In this document: one piece after another, positions 36,135-45,947 of the stretch
How the letters are laid out: each line of letters opens with the position of its first letter
Numbering within the stretch: position 1 is the first letter of the stretch
Assembly (NCBI RefSeq): GCF_001905545.1
Contig: NZ_LIPD01000001.1
Coordinates: forward strand, 434,001 to 498,000
Direction of reading: 5' to 3'
Source: Streptomyces sp. CB02056
GTDB taxonomy: Bacteria; Actinomycetota; Actinomycetes; Streptomycetales; Streptomycetaceae
Length of the DNA stretch: 64,000 nucleotides
Program-made: the position numbers and the translations under genes
Notes under the pieces: model-generated
Told to the model about the DNA's origin: nothing
The model's input: the letters and a program-made list of their open reading frames with translations, nothing else
Databases searched by the model: none

Positions 36135-37018
36135 GAGTACACGTCCGGGTGGGTGAAGCGGAAGCCCGCGTCCAGCAGCCGCCGCGGCACCACCCGGTGG
36201 CTGCCGACCACCTCGACCGCCAGCTCGCCCAGCACCGCCTTGAGCACCGCCTCCGGCACCGGGAACGGCGTCGGCCGCCGCAGCGCCCGCCCGAGCGCGG
36301 TGGTCAGCTCGGCGTTGGTCGCCGGGTTCGGCGCGGTGAGGTTGAAGGCGCCGGAGAGGCCGTCGTGGTCGATCAGGAACCGCAGCGCGGCCACCTCGTC
36401 GTGCAGCGAGATGAAGCTCCAGTACTGCCGCCCGTTGCCGAGCCGCCCGCCGAGGCCCAGCTTGAACAGCGGGAAGAGCCGTCCGCCCGCCCCGCCGGCC
36501 GCGGACAGCACCATCCCGGTGCGGGGGTGGACGACCCGGATCCCGGCCCGTTCGGCCGGCCTGGCGGCGTCCTCCCACTCCCGGCAGACCTCGGCCAGGA
36601 AGTCGTCCCCGGCGGGGGAGTCCTCGTCGATCACCCGGTCGCCGGTCTGTCCGTACCAGCCGACCGCGGAGGCGCTCACCAGGACCTGCGGCGGCTCCTT
36701 GAGCGCGGCCAGGGCGACGGCCAGCGTCTCGGTGCCGTACGCCCGGCTCTCCCGGATCTCCCGCTTGTAGGAGTCCGTCCAGCGGCGGTCGCCGACCCCG
36801 GCGCCGGCCAGGTGCACCACGGCCTGGACCCCGGTCAGCCCGTCCCGCTCGACCTCGCCGAGCAGCGGGTTCCAGCCGATCGCCGTGCTGCCGTCCGGCC
36901 GGGGGCCGGTCTTCGAGCGGTGCCGGACCAGCCGGACCACCTCGTGGCCGTCCGCCAGCAGGGAGCGGACGAGCGCCGAACCGATCAAACCCGTGGAACC
37001 CGTGACAGCGATGCGCAT
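36113..37018 (-). CDS. TIGR01777 family NAD-dependent epimerase/sugar dehydratase-like protein
   Basis: A 301-aa protein of the extended-SDR type TIGR01777 (SulA/YfcH relatives). N-terminal TGSTGLIGSALV, VVHLAGAGVGDRRW, LVSASAVGWYGQTGDR, LGGRLGNGRQYWSFISLHD and the C-terminal GFRFTHPDV domain are all present. Function not established, linked to cell division in bacteria and chloroplasts. The ATG at 37018 (MRIAVTGS) is the family start. The 3' end is part of a tandem repeat array: the stop codon region is duplicated downstream. Confidence 0.9.
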   Translation of the reverse strand: MRIAVTGSTGLIGSALVRSLLADGHEVVRLVRHRSKTGPRPDGSTAIGWNPLLGEVERDGLTGVQAVVHLAGAGVGDRRWTDSYKREIRESRAYGTETLAVALAALKEPPQVLVSASAVGWYGQTGDRVIDEDSPAGDDFLAEVCREWEDAARPAERAGIRVVHPRTGMVLSAAGGAGGRLFPLFKLGLGGRLGNGRQYWSFISLHDEVAALRFLIDHDGLSGAFNLTAPNPATNAELTTALGRALRRPTPFPVPEAVLKAVLGELAVEVVGSHRVVPRRLLDAGFRFTHPDVYSAVLAAM

Positions 37019-37103
37019 GCGCCCATCCTCGCAGCTCCCGCCCGCTCCCGCGGTGTTCCCGACCGCCCGTCACCTTCGCATGCGTCCCGTTAGCATGACG
37101 CGC

Positions 37104-37601
37104 ATGCCTGACGACGATCTGATCATCCGTACGGCTCGGAGCGAGGACGAGCGCGAACTCGCCGTCCTCAACCATGCCGCCTGGTCCGTCCTGTCCGACG
37201 TCTCCCCGCGACCGCCCGTCGAGGACCCGGTCTTCGACGAGCGGCACCCGGCCGAGCAGTACCTGCTGGCCGTGCTGGACGGCCGGATCGTCGGCTACGT
37301 CCGTCAGGTCCCGGCCACCCCGCTGGCGAGCAACCGGCACGTCCGGCAGATCCAGGGCCTGGCCGTCGACGACACCGTCCGCGGCCGGGGCATCGGCCGC
37401 CGGCTGGTCGAGGCGGCCTGCGCGGCGGCCCGGGCCGAAGGCGCCCGCAAGCTGACCCTGCGGGTGCTCGGCTGGAACGCCCCGGCCCGTCGGCTCTACG
37501 AGAGCTGCGGCTTCGTCGTCGAGGGCTCGCTGGCCGAGGAGTTCCTCATCGACGGCCGGTACGTGGACGACGTCTGGATGGCCCGCCGCCTGGCCGACTG
37601 A
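37104..37601 (+). CDS. GNAT family N-acetyltransferase
   Basis: A 165-aa GNAT acetyltransferase, with acetyl-CoA motif IQGLAVDDTVRGRGIGRRL and the C-terminal LRVLGWNAPARRLYESCGF. Substrate unknown. The ATG at 37104 is used; an in-frame ATG three codons upstream (37095) is possible. It is divergent from the epimerase gene; 85 bp separate the start codons. Confidence 0.87.
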   Translation: MPDDDLIIRTARSEDERELAVLNHAAWSVLSDVSPRPPVEDPVFDERHPAEQYLLAVLDGRIVGYVRQVPATPLASNRHVRQIQGLAVDDTVRGRGIGRRLVEAACAAARAEGARKLTLRVLGWNAPARRLYESCGFVVEGSLAEEFLIDGRYVDDVWMARRLAD

Positions 37602-37752
37602 GCCCCGGACGGCACCCCGCCGAGCCCGCCCGGGCCCGCGCCGAAGATCCGAACAGGCTTGCCGCGGGCGGATGTTCGGCGTTCCGGGCCGGTGCCGAGT
37701 CGTGACGGTTCCGCGCTGTCTGGACCGCCGCCGCGCCGGGTACCGTACGCCC

Positions 37753-38847
37753 GTGAGCAACTCGACGCCTCCCGGGTGGTACCCGGTCCCGGGTGCGGAC
37801 GGCACCCCCGGTCACGAGCGCTGGTGGGACGGCAACGCCTGGAGCAGCGAGGTCCGACCGCTCCAGGACGGCGTCGCGGGCGGGCTCGCCGACGCCCCCA
37901 CCCAGACCCGGCCGCCGTCCGACCAGCGGCCCGGCTACGGCTACCCCGGCGGCCCGGCGGCGCCCTACGGCCACCCGGGCCAGGACGCCCACCAGGCCCC
38001 GGCCTACGGCTACCCGGGCCAGGACGCCTACCAGGCCCAGGCCCAAGGCGGCTACCCGGCCCAGGGCGCCTACCCCGGCCAGGGCCCCGGCTACGGGTAC
38101 CCGGGCCCGGGCTACCCGCCGCCCCCGGCGGCCAAGGCCGGGCCGCAGACCGGCCTGGTCATCGGCATCGCGGTCGCCGTGCTGGCCGTGGGCGGGATCG
38201 TCGCCGGCATCGTGTTCAGCGGCGGCGGCGACCGGAGGGCGGACCCGACCCCGGACCCCACGGTCACCGTGACCCAGAGCGGCAGCCCCACGTCGAGCCC
38301 CAGCCCCACCGTGCCCACGCCCACCCCCAAGCCCAAGCCCCTGCCGGTGGTCAAGAGCACCGTCCCCGACCCCCAGCACGCGATCACCGTGCCGGTCTTC
38401 GACGGCTGGGACGTGTCCACCAACCCGCCGCACTCGACGGTCTACCTCGGCACCGGCCGCTACAGCTGCCCGGACGGCAGCTCCTGCATCCGCGGCCAGT
38501 TCTCGGTCGAGAAGGACACCGTCCAGGGCACCACCCCCAAGGCGGCCGCCGACGCCCAGATCCCCGTCTACGCCGGGCAGATCTTCTCCGGGGTCAGCTC
38601 GCACACCGACGCCGGATCCGGGTACGTCAGGGTGGCCGGGGTGCTCGGCTACGCCACCCGCTGGCACATCCGCACCACGGACGGCACCCAGGGCTACGTC
38701 CTGCTGGCTGCCCTCCCGGCCAAGGGCGGCGGCTACGTGGTCATGGAGGGCGGCGTGGACGACAGCCCGGCCGCGCCGGACTTCTCGGCGCTGGACCAGA
38801 TCCTCAACGGCATCCAGCAGGACAGCTCCTCCGGCAGCAGCACCTGA
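37753..38847 (+). CDS. DUF2510 domain membrane-anchored protein
   Basis: A 364-aa protein. Residues 5-40 are a DUF2510 domain (PGWYPVPGADGT, RWWDGNAWS). A Gly/Tyr/Pro-rich region with YGYPGQDAYQAQ-type repeats spans residues about 60-130. One transmembrane helix follows (VIGIAVAVLAVGGIVAGIV, about 137-155), then an extracellular Ser/Thr/Pro linker and a globular C-terminal domain with a Cys pair (SCPDGSSCIRGQFS). Likely a type I-like surface protein of unknown function. The GTG at 37753 is the only start before the domain. Confidence 0.8.
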   Translation: MSNSTPPGWYPVPGADGTPGHERWWDGNAWSSEVRPLQDGVAGGLADAPTQTRPPSDQRPGYGYPGGPAAPYGHPGQDAHQAPAYGYPGQDAYQAQAQGGYPAQGAYPGQGPGYGYPGPGYPPPPAAKAGPQTGLVIGIAVAVLAVGGIVAGIVFSGGGDRRADPTPDPTVTVTQSGSPTSSPSPTVPTPTPKPKPLPVVKSTVPDPQHAITVPVFDGWDVSTNPPHSTVYLGTGRYSCPDGSSCIRGQFSVEKDTVQGTTPKAAADAQIPVYAGQIFSGVSSHTDAGSGYVRVAGVLGYATRWHIRTTDGTQGYVLLAALPAKGGGYVVMEGGVDDSPAAPDFSALDQILNGIQQDSSSGSST

Positions 38848-38888
38848 CGAAACCGCGAGGGCCGGCCCGCCGGCCCGGCCGGTACGCC

Positions 38889-39404
38889 CTAATCCCCGTA
38901 CCGCTCCCAGAGCTTGGGGTAGCGCTTGGCCATCACGTCCGGGTCGTCGAAGTCCAGCGCCGGCCCGGACGGCTGCTCGGCCTGCCGCCCGCCCACCTCG
39001 GGCAGCGGCAGCCCGGTCAGCCGCTCGTACGCCTCGTCGGCGGCGTAGCCGAGGTCCTCGGCGTCGCCGTCCTCCTCCTCGTCGAACTCCGGCAACAGGT
39101 CCGCCAGGTCGTCCGGTTCGGCCAGTCCGCCCTCGAAGACCTCGCGGCCCTGGCCGATCAGCCAGAAGCGGAAGTAGTCGAAGGAGTCGTCCGAGGCGCC
39201 GTCGAGCAGCAGGTAGGCCGCGCCCCACAGGTCGTTGCGGTAGGCGCGCCGGAACCGCGCCTGGAACAGCCGGGCGAAGTCGATCACGTCGTCCGGGGTC
39301 AGCTGGAGGAGCCGTTCCACCAGGAGGTCGGCCTGTTCGTCGGGGTCGCCGTCGGCGGCGTCCCGGGTGTCGTCGATGATCTGCCAGAAGTCCGTCTCGT
39401 CCAT
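38889..39404 (-). CDS. DUF4240 domain protein
   Basis: A 171-aa acidic soluble protein with the DUF4240 opening (MDETDFWQIID) and YRNDLWGAAYLLLDGASDDSFDYFRFWLIGQG in two shorter conserved segments. Function unknown. The ATG at 39404 is chosen; a GTG directly before it is possible. It is convergent with the DUF2510 gene, leaving 41 bp between stop codons. Confidence 0.82.
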   Translation of the reverse strand: MDETDFWQIIDDTRDAADGDPDEQADLLVERLLQLTPDDVIDFARLFQARFRRAYRNDLWGAAYLLLDGASDDSFDYFRFWLIGQGREVFEGGLAEPDDLADLLPEFDEEEDGDAEDLGYAADEAYERLTGLPLPEVGGRQAEQPSGPALDFDDPDVMAKRYPKLWERYGD

Positions 39405-39585
39405 CACCGCTCAAGCATCCCCGTTCGGCCGCCTCCGCGCATGCCACGACTCGACACGGGCCCGTGCCCGGTGTGCCCGGGGCCCCGGAACCCGGTGCGC
39501 CCGGGGGCCGGGAACGGCGGAACCCCGCGCCGTCCGGGGACGACGCGGGGTTCCGTACGCGGGGTGCCGCGGGGACCCGGTGGGG

Positions 39586-41376
39586 TCAGAGGCCGAGCTC
39601 GACCTCGAACTCGCCGGCCTCCAGGATCTCCTTGACCGCGACCAGGTAGCGGGCGGCGTCGGCGCCGTCCACCAGGCGGTGGTCGTAGGAGAGCGACAGG
39701 TAGGTCATGTCGCGGATGCCGATGGCGGTGCCGCCGTCGGCCTCGATGACGACCGGGCGCTTGACGGTGGCGCCGATGCCCAGGATGGCGACCTGGTTCG
39801 GCGGCACGATCACGGTGTCGAACAGCGCACCGCGCGAGCCGGTGTTGCTGATGGTGAAGGTGGCGCCGGACAGCTCGTCCGGGGTGATCTTGCTGTCGCG
39901 GACCTTGCTGGCCAGCTCGGCGGTCTTCTTCGAGATGCCGGCGATGTTGAGGTCGCCCGCGCCCTTGATGACCGGGGTCATCAGGCCCTTCTCGGAGTCC
40001 ACCGCGATACCGATGTTCTCGGTGTCGAAGTAGGTGACCGTGCCCTCGGCGTCGTTGATCCGGGCGTTGACGACCGCGTGGACCTTCAGCGCCTGGGCGG
40101 CGGCCTTGACGAAGAACGGCATCGGGGAGAGCTTGACGCCCTCGCGGGCCAGGAAGCCCTCCTTCGCCTTGGCGCGCAGCGACATGATCTTGGTGACGTC
40201 CACCTCGACCACGCTGGTCAGCTGGGCCTGCTCGTGCAGCGCCTTCAGCATGTTGTCGCCGATGACCTTGCGCATGCGGGTCATCTTGACGGTCTGACCG
40301 CGCAGGGCGGACGGCGCGGCGGCGGCCTTCGGCGCGGCGGCCGGGGCGGCGGCGGCGACCGGGGCCGGAGCGGCCTTGGCGGCCTCCGCGGCGGCGATGA
40401 CGTCCTGCTTGCGGATGCGGCCGCCGACGCCGGTGCCGGCGACGGAGGACAGCGCGACGCCGTGCTCGGCGGCGAGCTTGCGCACCAGCGGGGTGACGTA
40501 GGCGTCACCGCTGTCGGCCACCGGAGCGGCCGGGGCGACCGGAGCCGGGGCGGCAACGGGGGCCGGAGCGGCAACCGGGGCGGGGGCGGCAACCGGAGCC
40601 GGGGCGGCGACCGGAGCGGCCGGAGCGACGGGGGCCGGAGCGGCAACCGGAGCCGGGGCGGCAACCGGGGCCGGGACCGGAGCGGCAACCGGAGCCGGAG
40701 CGGCGACCGGGGCCGGGACCGGAGCGGCGACCGGAGCCGGAGCGGCGGCGACGGCACCGGCGGCACCGATCAGCGCGAGCTGGGCGCCGACCTCGGCGGT
40801 CTCGTCCTCGGCGACCAGGATCTTCACCACGGTGCCGGCGACCGGCGACGGGATCTCGGTGTCGACCTTGTCGGTCGACACCTCCAGCAGCGGCTCGTCG
40901 ACCTCGACGGTGTCGCCCTCGGCCTTCAGCCAGCGGGTGACGGTGCCCTCGGTGACCGACTCGCCCAGCGCGGGCAGCAGCACCGGGGTGGCGTCGGCGG
41001 CCGGAGCGGCGGCCGGGGCCGGGGCGGCAACGGGGGCCGGAGCGGCGACCGGAGCCGGGGCAGCGACCGGAGCGGGGGCGGCGACCGGGGCCGGCGCGGC
41101 CTCGACGGCCGGGGCCGCGGCGGCGACCGGGGCGCCCGAGCCGTCGTCGATGATCGCCAGCTCGGCGCCCACCTCGACGGTCTCGTCCTCGGCGACCTTG
41201 ATCGAGGCCAGGATGCCGGAGGCCGGGGCCGGGATCTCGGTGTCGACCTTGTCGGTCGACACCTCCAGCAGCGGCTCGTCGACCTCGACACGCTCACCCT
41301 CGGCCTTCAGCCAGCGGGTGACGGTGCCCTCGGAAACGCTCTCGCCCAGCGCGGGCAGTGTTACTGAGACCGCCAT
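39586..41376 (-). CDS. sucB: Dihydrolipoamide acyltransferase (2-oxoglutarate dehydrogenase E2)
   Basis: A 596-aa E2 core protein that carries acyl groups between E1 and CoA. Two lipoyl domains are present: lipoyl-lysines Lys43 and Lys170 in [10 protein letters not shown]. Long Ala/Pro linkers surround them. A peripheral E1/E3-binding domain ([15 protein letters not shown] to [10 protein letters not shown], about 302-340) and the catalytic domain with His566 in SYDHRLVDG follow. The succinyl versus branched-chain specificity is inferred from the overall type. The ATG at 41376 (MAVSVTLPA) follows GGAG by 11 nt. Its partner E3 (lpd) is just upstream on the same strand. Confidence 0.93.
   Translation of the reverse strand: MAVSVTLPALGESVSEGTVTRWLKAEGERVEVDEPLLEVSTDKVDTEIPAPASGILASIKVAEDETVEVGAELAIIDDGSGAPVAAAAPAVEAAPAPVAAPAPVAAPAPVAAPAPVAAPAPAAAPAADATPVLLPALGESVTEGTVTRWLKAEGDTVEVDEPLLEVSTDKVDTEIPSPVAGTVVKILVAEDETAEVGAQLALIGAAGAVAAAPAPVAAPVPAPVAAPAPVAAPVPAPVAAPAPVAAPAPVAPAAPVAAPAPVAAPAPVAAPAPVAAPAPVAPAAPVADSGDAYVTPLVRKLAAEHGVALSSVAGTGVGGRIRKQDVIAAAEAAKAAPAPVAAAAPAAAPKAAAAPSALRGQTVKMTRMRKVIGDNMLKALHEQAQLTSVVEVDVTKIMSLRAKAKEGFLAREGVKLSPMPFFVKAAAQALKVHAVVNARINDAEGTVTYFDTENIGIAVDSEKGLMTPVIKGAGDLNIAGISKKTAELASKVRDSKITPDELSGATFTISNTGSRGALFDTVIVPPNQVAILGIGATVKRPVVIEADGGTAIGIRDMTYLSLSYDHRLVDGADAARYLVAVKEILEAGEFEVELGL
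40505..40750 (-). repeat. Repeated Ala-Pro linker coding DNA (APVAAP units)
   Basis: Dozens of near-identical 18-bp units such as GGAGCCGGGGCGGCAACC encode the second flexible linker of E2; a shorter array at about 41025-41095 encodes the first. The DNA repetition, beyond the amino acid repetition, makes this a likely length-variable site. Confidence 0.8.
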
Positions 41377-41399
41377 GGTTTCAGCGACTCCTATCAAGT

Positions 41400-41433
41400 C
41401 TTGCGTACGGGAAGTACTTGCGTACGGGAAGTA
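41400..41433. repeat. 17-bp tandem duplication between lpd and sucB
   Basis: CTTGCGTACGGGAAGTA occurs twice head to tail (41400-41416 and 41417-41433) in the 80-bp gap between lpd and sucB. No function is evident. Confidence 0.85.
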
Positions 41434-41456
41434 CCGGGAAAGGGGGTGGGGCGTGA

Positions 41457-42845
41457 TCAGTCGTGCGCGTGCAGCGGCTTGCCGGCCAGCGCCAGGTGCG
41501 CCTCGCCCAGGGCCTCGGACTGGGTCGGGTGCGCGTGGATGAGCTGCGCGACCTCGGCCGGGAGCGCCTCCCAGTTGTAGATCAGCTGGGCTTCACCGAC
41601 CTGCTCGCCCATGCGGGCGCCGACCATGTGGACGCCGACCACGGCGCCGTCCTTGACCTGGACGAGCTTGATCTCGCCGGCGGTCTTCAGGATCTTGCTC
41701 TTGCCGTTGCCGGCCAGGTTGTACTTCAGGGTGACGACCTTGTCCTTGCCGTACAGCTCGACGGCCTTGGCCTCGGAGATGCCGACGGAGGCCACCTCGG
41801 GGTTGGAGTAGGTCACCCGCGGAACGCCGTCGTAGTCGATCGGCACCGGCTTGAGGCCGGCCAGGCGCTCGGCGACCAGGATGCCCTCGGCGAAGCCGAC
41901 GTGGGCCAGCTGGAGGGTCGGGGCGAGGTCGCCGACGGCGGAGATGGTGGGCACGTTGGTGCGCATGTACTCGTCGACGAGGACGTAGCCGCGGTCCATC
42001 GCGACGCCGTTCTCCTCGTAGCCGAGGCCGGCCGAGACGGGGCCGCGGCCGATGGCGACGAGCAGCAGGTCGGCGTCGATCTGCTTGCCGTTCTCGGTGG
42101 AGACGCGGACACCGGTCTCGGTGTACTCCACGCCCGAGAAGCGGGCCTTCAGCTCGAACTTGATGCCGCGCTTGCGGAACGCGCGCTCCAGCAGCTTGGA
42201 GGAGTTCTCGTCCTCCAGCGGGACGAGGTGCGGCAGCGCCTCGACGATGGTGACCTCGACGCCGAAGGACTTCCAGACCGAGGCGAACTCGACGCCGATC
42301 ACGCCGCCGCCGAGGATGACGACCGACTTCGGGATGCGGTCGAGCTTGAGGGCGTGGTCCGAGGAGATCACGCGGTTGCCGTCGATCTCCAGGCCCGGGA
42401 TCGAGCGCGGCACGGAGCCGGTGGCCAGGACGATGTGGCGGCCTTCGATGCGCTGGCCGTTGACGTCCACCGAGGTCTGCGAGGAGAGCTTGCCCTCGCC
42501 CTGGATGAAGGTGACCTTGCGGGAGGCCACCAGGCCCTGGAGGCCCTTGTACAGGCCGGCGATCACGTCGTCCTTGTACTTGTGGACGCCGTTGATGTCG
42601 ATGCCCTGGAAGGTGGCCAGGACGCCGAACTCGGCGGCCTCCTTCGTCTCGTCCGCGATCTCCGCGGCGTGCAGCAGCGCCTTGGTCGGGATGCAGCCGC
42701 GGTGCAGGCAGGTGCCGCCCAGCTCACCCTTCTCGACCAGGGCAACACTCAGGCCCAGCTGAGCGGCGCGGAGCGCCGCGGCGTAACCGCCGCTTCCGCC
42801 TCCGAGAATGACTACGTCGAAAACGGTGCTGGCGTCGTTCGCCAC
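41457..42845 (-). CDS. lpdA: Dihydrolipoyl dehydrogenase (E3)
   Basis: A 462-aa FAD enzyme reoxidising dihydrolipoyl groups with NAD+. FAD motif [19 protein letters not shown], redox-active Cys pair in [17 protein letters not shown] motif [14 protein letters not shown], and the C-terminal His/Glu pair in [14 protein letters not shown] are present. The GTG at 42845 follows GGAGGACGTGAC, so the longer frame from 42956 is not used. Transcribed with sucB (80-bp gap). Confidence 0.97.
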   Translation of the reverse strand: MANDASTVFDVVILGGGSGGYAAALRAAQLGLSVALVEKGELGGTCLHRGCIPTKALLHAAEIADETKEAAEFGVLATFQGIDINGVHKYKDDVIAGLYKGLQGLVASRKVTFIQGEGKLSSQTSVDVNGQRIEGRHIVLATGSVPRSIPGLEIDGNRVISSDHALKLDRIPKSVVILGGGVIGVEFASVWKSFGVEVTIVEALPHLVPLEDENSSKLLERAFRKRGIKFELKARFSGVEYTETGVRVSTENGKQIDADLLLVAIGRGPVSAGLGYEENGVAMDRGYVLVDEYMRTNVPTISAVGDLAPTLQLAHVGFAEGILVAERLAGLKPVPIDYDGVPRVTYSNPEVASVGISEAKAVELYGKDKVVTLKYNLAGNGKSKILKTAGEIKLVQVKDGAVVGVHMVGARMGEQVGEAQLIYNWEALPAEVAQLIHAHPTQSEALGEAHLALAGKPLHAHD

Positions 42846-43274
42846 GTCACGTCCTCCATGCATGGGGTGGGTCGCCGGGCCGGTCGCGGTCCGGTGGGTC
42901 GGAAGCCTTTGTGGGGCGCCCAGTCGTGCCGGAAATACATCTTCGCACTTGTTCACGGTGGCTGATGTCCGGGTCCGCCCCAGGGGTGTCCCGCGGAGTG
43001 GTCACCGGGGCGGGAACGCCCCCGACGGAAGGGCATCATCGCAGCTCAGAGCGGTGTTGACAGCCGCCGGACGGGCGTCTTCCGCGCCATCCGCCACGGC
43101 TTCTTCCGCACTGTGGAACAAAGTTTCGCCCGCAGCGAACAGGCGTGCGTCGCGGCGCTCCGGCCTACTCGCGGGTAACCGGGCCGGAACGCCGACGGGG
43201 CCCGGCGCGTGTGCGCCGGGCCCCGTCGCAGCGGGTCCTGGACCGGGGGACGCCCCGGGTCAGGGGTGTCCGGG
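42846..43274. other. Intergenic region between pepA and lpdA
   Basis: About 430 bp carrying the pepA terminator hairpin (43194-43227) and the promoter region of lpdA. No gene supported; a short open frame at 42808-43356 has no family-like sequence. Confidence 0.4.
43194..43227. terminator. Strong terminator of pepA
   Basis: A perfect 15-bp stem GACGGGGCCCGGCGC / GCGCCGGGCCCCGTC with loop GTGT, 48 bp after the pepA stop codon. Confidence 0.9.
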
Positions 43275-44777
43275 TCAGGCCTTGCCGTTCGCCCGCTGCT
43301 CGGCGAAGCGGACCAGGGTGCGCACCGCGCTCGCGGTGCCGCCCTTCGGGGTGTAGCCGTACGGCGCGCTCTCGTGGAACGCGGGACCGGCGATGTCCAG
43401 GTGCGCCCAGTCGGTGCCCTCGGCCACGAACTCCTTCAGGAACAGGCCGGCCACCAGGCCGCCGCCCATCCGCTCGCCCATGTTGGCCAGGTCGGCGATG
43501 GTCGACTCGGTCATGCCCTTGCGCAGGTCGGCCGGCAGCGGCATCGGCCAGGACTGCTCGCCCACCTCGCCGGCCAGGGCGTGCAGGCCGTCGCGCAGCT
43601 CGTCGTTGTTCGACATCACACCGAAGGTGCGGTTGCCCAGGGCCAGCACCATGGCGCCGGTCAGGGTGGCCACGTCGACGATGACGTCCGGGTTCTCCTC
43701 GCCGGCCCGCACGATCGCGTCGGCCAGCACCAGGCGGCCCTCGGCGTCGGTGTTCAGCACCTCGACGGTCTTGCCGCCGTACATCCGCAGCACGTCGCCG
43801 GGGCGGGTGGCGGAGCCGGACGGCATGTTCTCGGCCAGCGCCAGCCAGCCGGTCACGTTGACGGCCAGGCCCAGGCGCTTGGCGGCCACCACGGCGGCGA
43901 ACACGGCGGCGGCGCCGGCCATGTCGCACTTCATGGTCTCGTTGTGGCCGGCCGGCTTCAGCGAGATGCCGCCCGAGTCGTAGGTGATGCCCTTGCCGAC
44001 GAACGCCAGGGTGGCCTTGGCCTTCGGGTGGGTGTAGGACACCTTCACCAGGCGGGGCGGGTTCGCCGAGCCGATGCCGACGCCGATCAGGCCGCCGAAG
44101 CCGCCCTTGGTCAGCGCCTTCTCGTCCAGCACCTCGACCTTGAGGCCGTGCTCCTTGCCGGCCGCCTGGGCGAGCGCGGCGAAGCTCTTCGGGTTCAGGT
44201 CGTTCGGCGCGGTGTTGACCAGGTCGCGGGCCCGGTTCATCTCCTCGCCGATCGCGGTGGCGCGCTCCACGGCGGCCTTGGCGTCCTTGCTGCCCTTGCG
44301 GGCGGCCAGCACGACCAGCTCGCCGACCGGCTCCTTGCCGTTGCCGTCGCCCTTGTAGGTGCCGAAGGCGTACGAGCCGAGCAGGCCGCCCAGCGCGACC
44401 GCCTCGATGTCCGCAGCGGACTCGGCCGGCAGGGCCAGCGCGGCCTTCTTGGCACCGGCCAGGGTGCGGGCGGCGACACCGGCGGCGCGGCGCAGCGTCT
44501 CCAGCGCGTAACCGTCCTCGGCGGCCTCGCCCAGGCCGACCGCGAGCACGAGCGCGGCCTTCAGGCCGGCGGGGGAGGGGACCTTGACGGCCTCGCCCTC
44601 GGCGCCGGTCGCGCCCAGGGTGCTGAGGACCTCGGTCAGCTTGCCCTCGAACGCCTCGTTCACGGCCTCGGCACCGGGGGCCAGCACGATGCCCTTCGGG
44701 CCCTTCGCGACACCGACCACCAGGGCGTCCGCGCGCAGCGAGGCGGCGGAGGAGGTGCTCACAGACAATGCAGTCAC
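43275..44777 (-). CDS. pepA: Leucyl aminopeptidase (M17)
   Basis: A 500-aa cytosolic metalloaminopeptidase. The M17 signature NTDAEGRLVLAD and metal/active-site segments GKGITYDSGGISLKPAGH and KCDMAGAAAV are present. The less conserved N-terminal domain covers about 170 residues. The GTG at 44777 is preceded by AGGAC with correct spacing; a GTG at 44762 is a weaker alternative. It lies 259 bp after cobS on the same strand. Confidence 0.95.
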   Translation of the reverse strand: MTALSVSTSSAASLRADALVVGVAKGPKGIVLAPGAEAVNEAFEGKLTEVLSTLGATGAEGEAVKVPSPAGLKAALVLAVGLGEAAEDGYALETLRRAAGVAARTLAGAKKAALALPAESAADIEAVALGGLLGSYAFGTYKGDGNGKEPVGELVVLAARKGSKDAKAAVERATAIGEEMNRARDLVNTAPNDLNPKSFAALAQAAGKEHGLKVEVLDEKALTKGGFGGLIGVGIGSANPPRLVKVSYTHPKAKATLAFVGKGITYDSGGISLKPAGHNETMKCDMAGAAAVFAAVVAAKRLGLAVNVTGWLALAENMPSGSATRPGDVLRMYGGKTVEVLNTDAEGRLVLADAIVRAGEENPDVIVDVATLTGAMVLALGNRTFGVMSNNDELRDGLHALAGEVGEQSWPMPLPADLRKGMTESTIADLANMGERMGGGLVAGLFLKEFVAEGTDWAHLDIAGPAFHESAPYGYTPKGGTASAVRTLVRFAEQRANGKA

Positions 44778-45036
44778 GTAATGCGTCCTGTTCTTTCGCG
44801 GTCCACGGCCGGCCACGGCGAGGCTGCCGCACCGGCGCAGCCCGCGCCGTCGCAGGCCGTCCGCCGGCGGGCCTCCGGGTCCGGGCCCCCTGGCTGCGCG
44901 CGTCCGCCGGGGTGGCCGCGTACACCAGAGGCCCCGGCTCCTCGGTACGCGCCGGGCGGGCAGGACCTGCCACGGTGCAGGGCTGCGGTGCTCCACGCAT
45001 GGTAGTCCGCATGGTGGGATCACGCGCCGCCCGGTG

Positions 45037-45828
45037 TCAGCCGAGCAACGCCAGGGCGAACAGCGAGGCGGTCGCGGCGGTTTCGGCCATCGCGCCGAGC
45101 ACGTCCCCGGTGATCCCGCCGAACCTGCGCACGCACCGCCGGAGCAGCAGCCAGGAGCAGCCCGTGCCGACCGCAACGGCCAGCGGGAGGCGGAGAACTG
45201 ACCATCCGTCGAGCAGTCCGGCCGCGGCCAGGGCGAGCGCGGCGGCGGCCGTCGCGGCGGCGGCCCCGGCGGGCGGCACGGTGCCCGCGACCATCGCCCC
45301 CAGCCCGCCCGGCCGGGCGGCCGGCACCGAGCGCAGACAGCCCCAGGCGAGCGCGCAGCGGGCGGCCGTCGCCGAGGCGAGCACCGCGAGCGCGCCGCGC
45401 AGCGGGGAGTGGCCGAACTGTCCGGCCAGCGCGGCCACCTGGGCGAGCAGGACGAGGACCAGGGTCAGGACGCCGAACGGACCGATGTCGGACTGCTTCA
45501 TGATGCGCAGCGCGTCCTCGGCCGGCTTCCCGCTGCCCAGCCCGTCGGCGACGTCCGCCAGGCCGTCCAGGTGCAGACCCCGGGTCAGCCCGGCGAGCAC
45601 CCCCACCGCGGCCACCGCGCCGAGCGGCCCGCCCGCCCGCCAGGCCACCAGGGCCCCGACCACGGCCGCCAGGGTGCCCAGCACCAGCCCGACCACCGGG
45701 GCCGTCACCATCGCCCGGGCCGCCGCGGCCCGGTCCCAGCGCTCCACCCGCACCCGCAGCACGGACAGCGTCCCGAACCCGAACCGCAGGCCCTCGGCCC
45801 AGCCGGCCCGGTCGCCGCGGTCCGTCAT
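45037..45828 (-). CDS. cobS: Adenosylcobinamide-GDP ribazoletransferase
   Basis: A 263-aa inner-membrane enzyme joining adenosylcobinamide-GDP to alpha-ribazole. Recognised from LRFGFGTLSVLRV, GLTRGLHLDGLADVADGLG, MKQSDIGPFGV and GGITGDVLGAMAE, and by its multiple hydrophobic helices. The ATG at 45828 follows GAGAGGAAC. Acts with cobT and cobU just upstream on the same strand. Confidence 0.93.
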   Translation of the reverse strand: MTDRGDRAGWAEGLRFGFGTLSVLRVRVERWDRAAAARAMVTAPVVGLVLGTLAAVVGALVAWRAGGPLGAVAAVGVLAGLTRGLHLDGLADVADGLGSGKPAEDALRIMKQSDIGPFGVLTLVLVLLAQVAALAGQFGHSPLRGALAVLASATAARCALAWGCLRSVPAARPGGLGAMVAGTVPPAGAAAATAAAALALAAAGLLDGWSVLRLPLAVAVGTGCSWLLLRRCVRRFGGITGDVLGAMAETAATASLFALALLG

Positions 45829-45850
45829 GTGCGTGTTCCTCTCGAAGGGT

Positions 45851-45882
45851 CAGACAGCAGGACAGTCAGACAGCAGGACAGT
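45851..45882. repeat. 16-bp tandem duplication before cobS
   Basis: CAGACAGCAGGACAGT is duplicated exactly head to tail (45851-45866 and 45867-45882) in the cobT-cobS gap, 23 bp upstream of the cobS start codon. Confidence 0.85.
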
Positions 45883-45901
45883 AGGAGAGGGCGGGAAAGC
45901 A

Positions 45902-45927
45902 AGAACGCCCCGGCGAAGGGGCGTTCT
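45902..45927. terminator. Hairpin between cobT and cobS
   Basis: A perfect 10-bp stem AGAACGCCCC / GGGGCGTTCT with a 6-nt loop, 20 bp after the cobT stop. It may end or attenuate the cobU-cobT transcript before cobS. Confidence 0.65.
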
Positions 45928-45947
45928 CCGGACGGCCGGGGCCGCCG

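Noticed and set aside
35636-36156. Open frames through the tandem repeat array (His/Arg/Pro-rich translations)
   Set aside because: They only translate the 27/39-bp repeats; no start signals or conserved segments.
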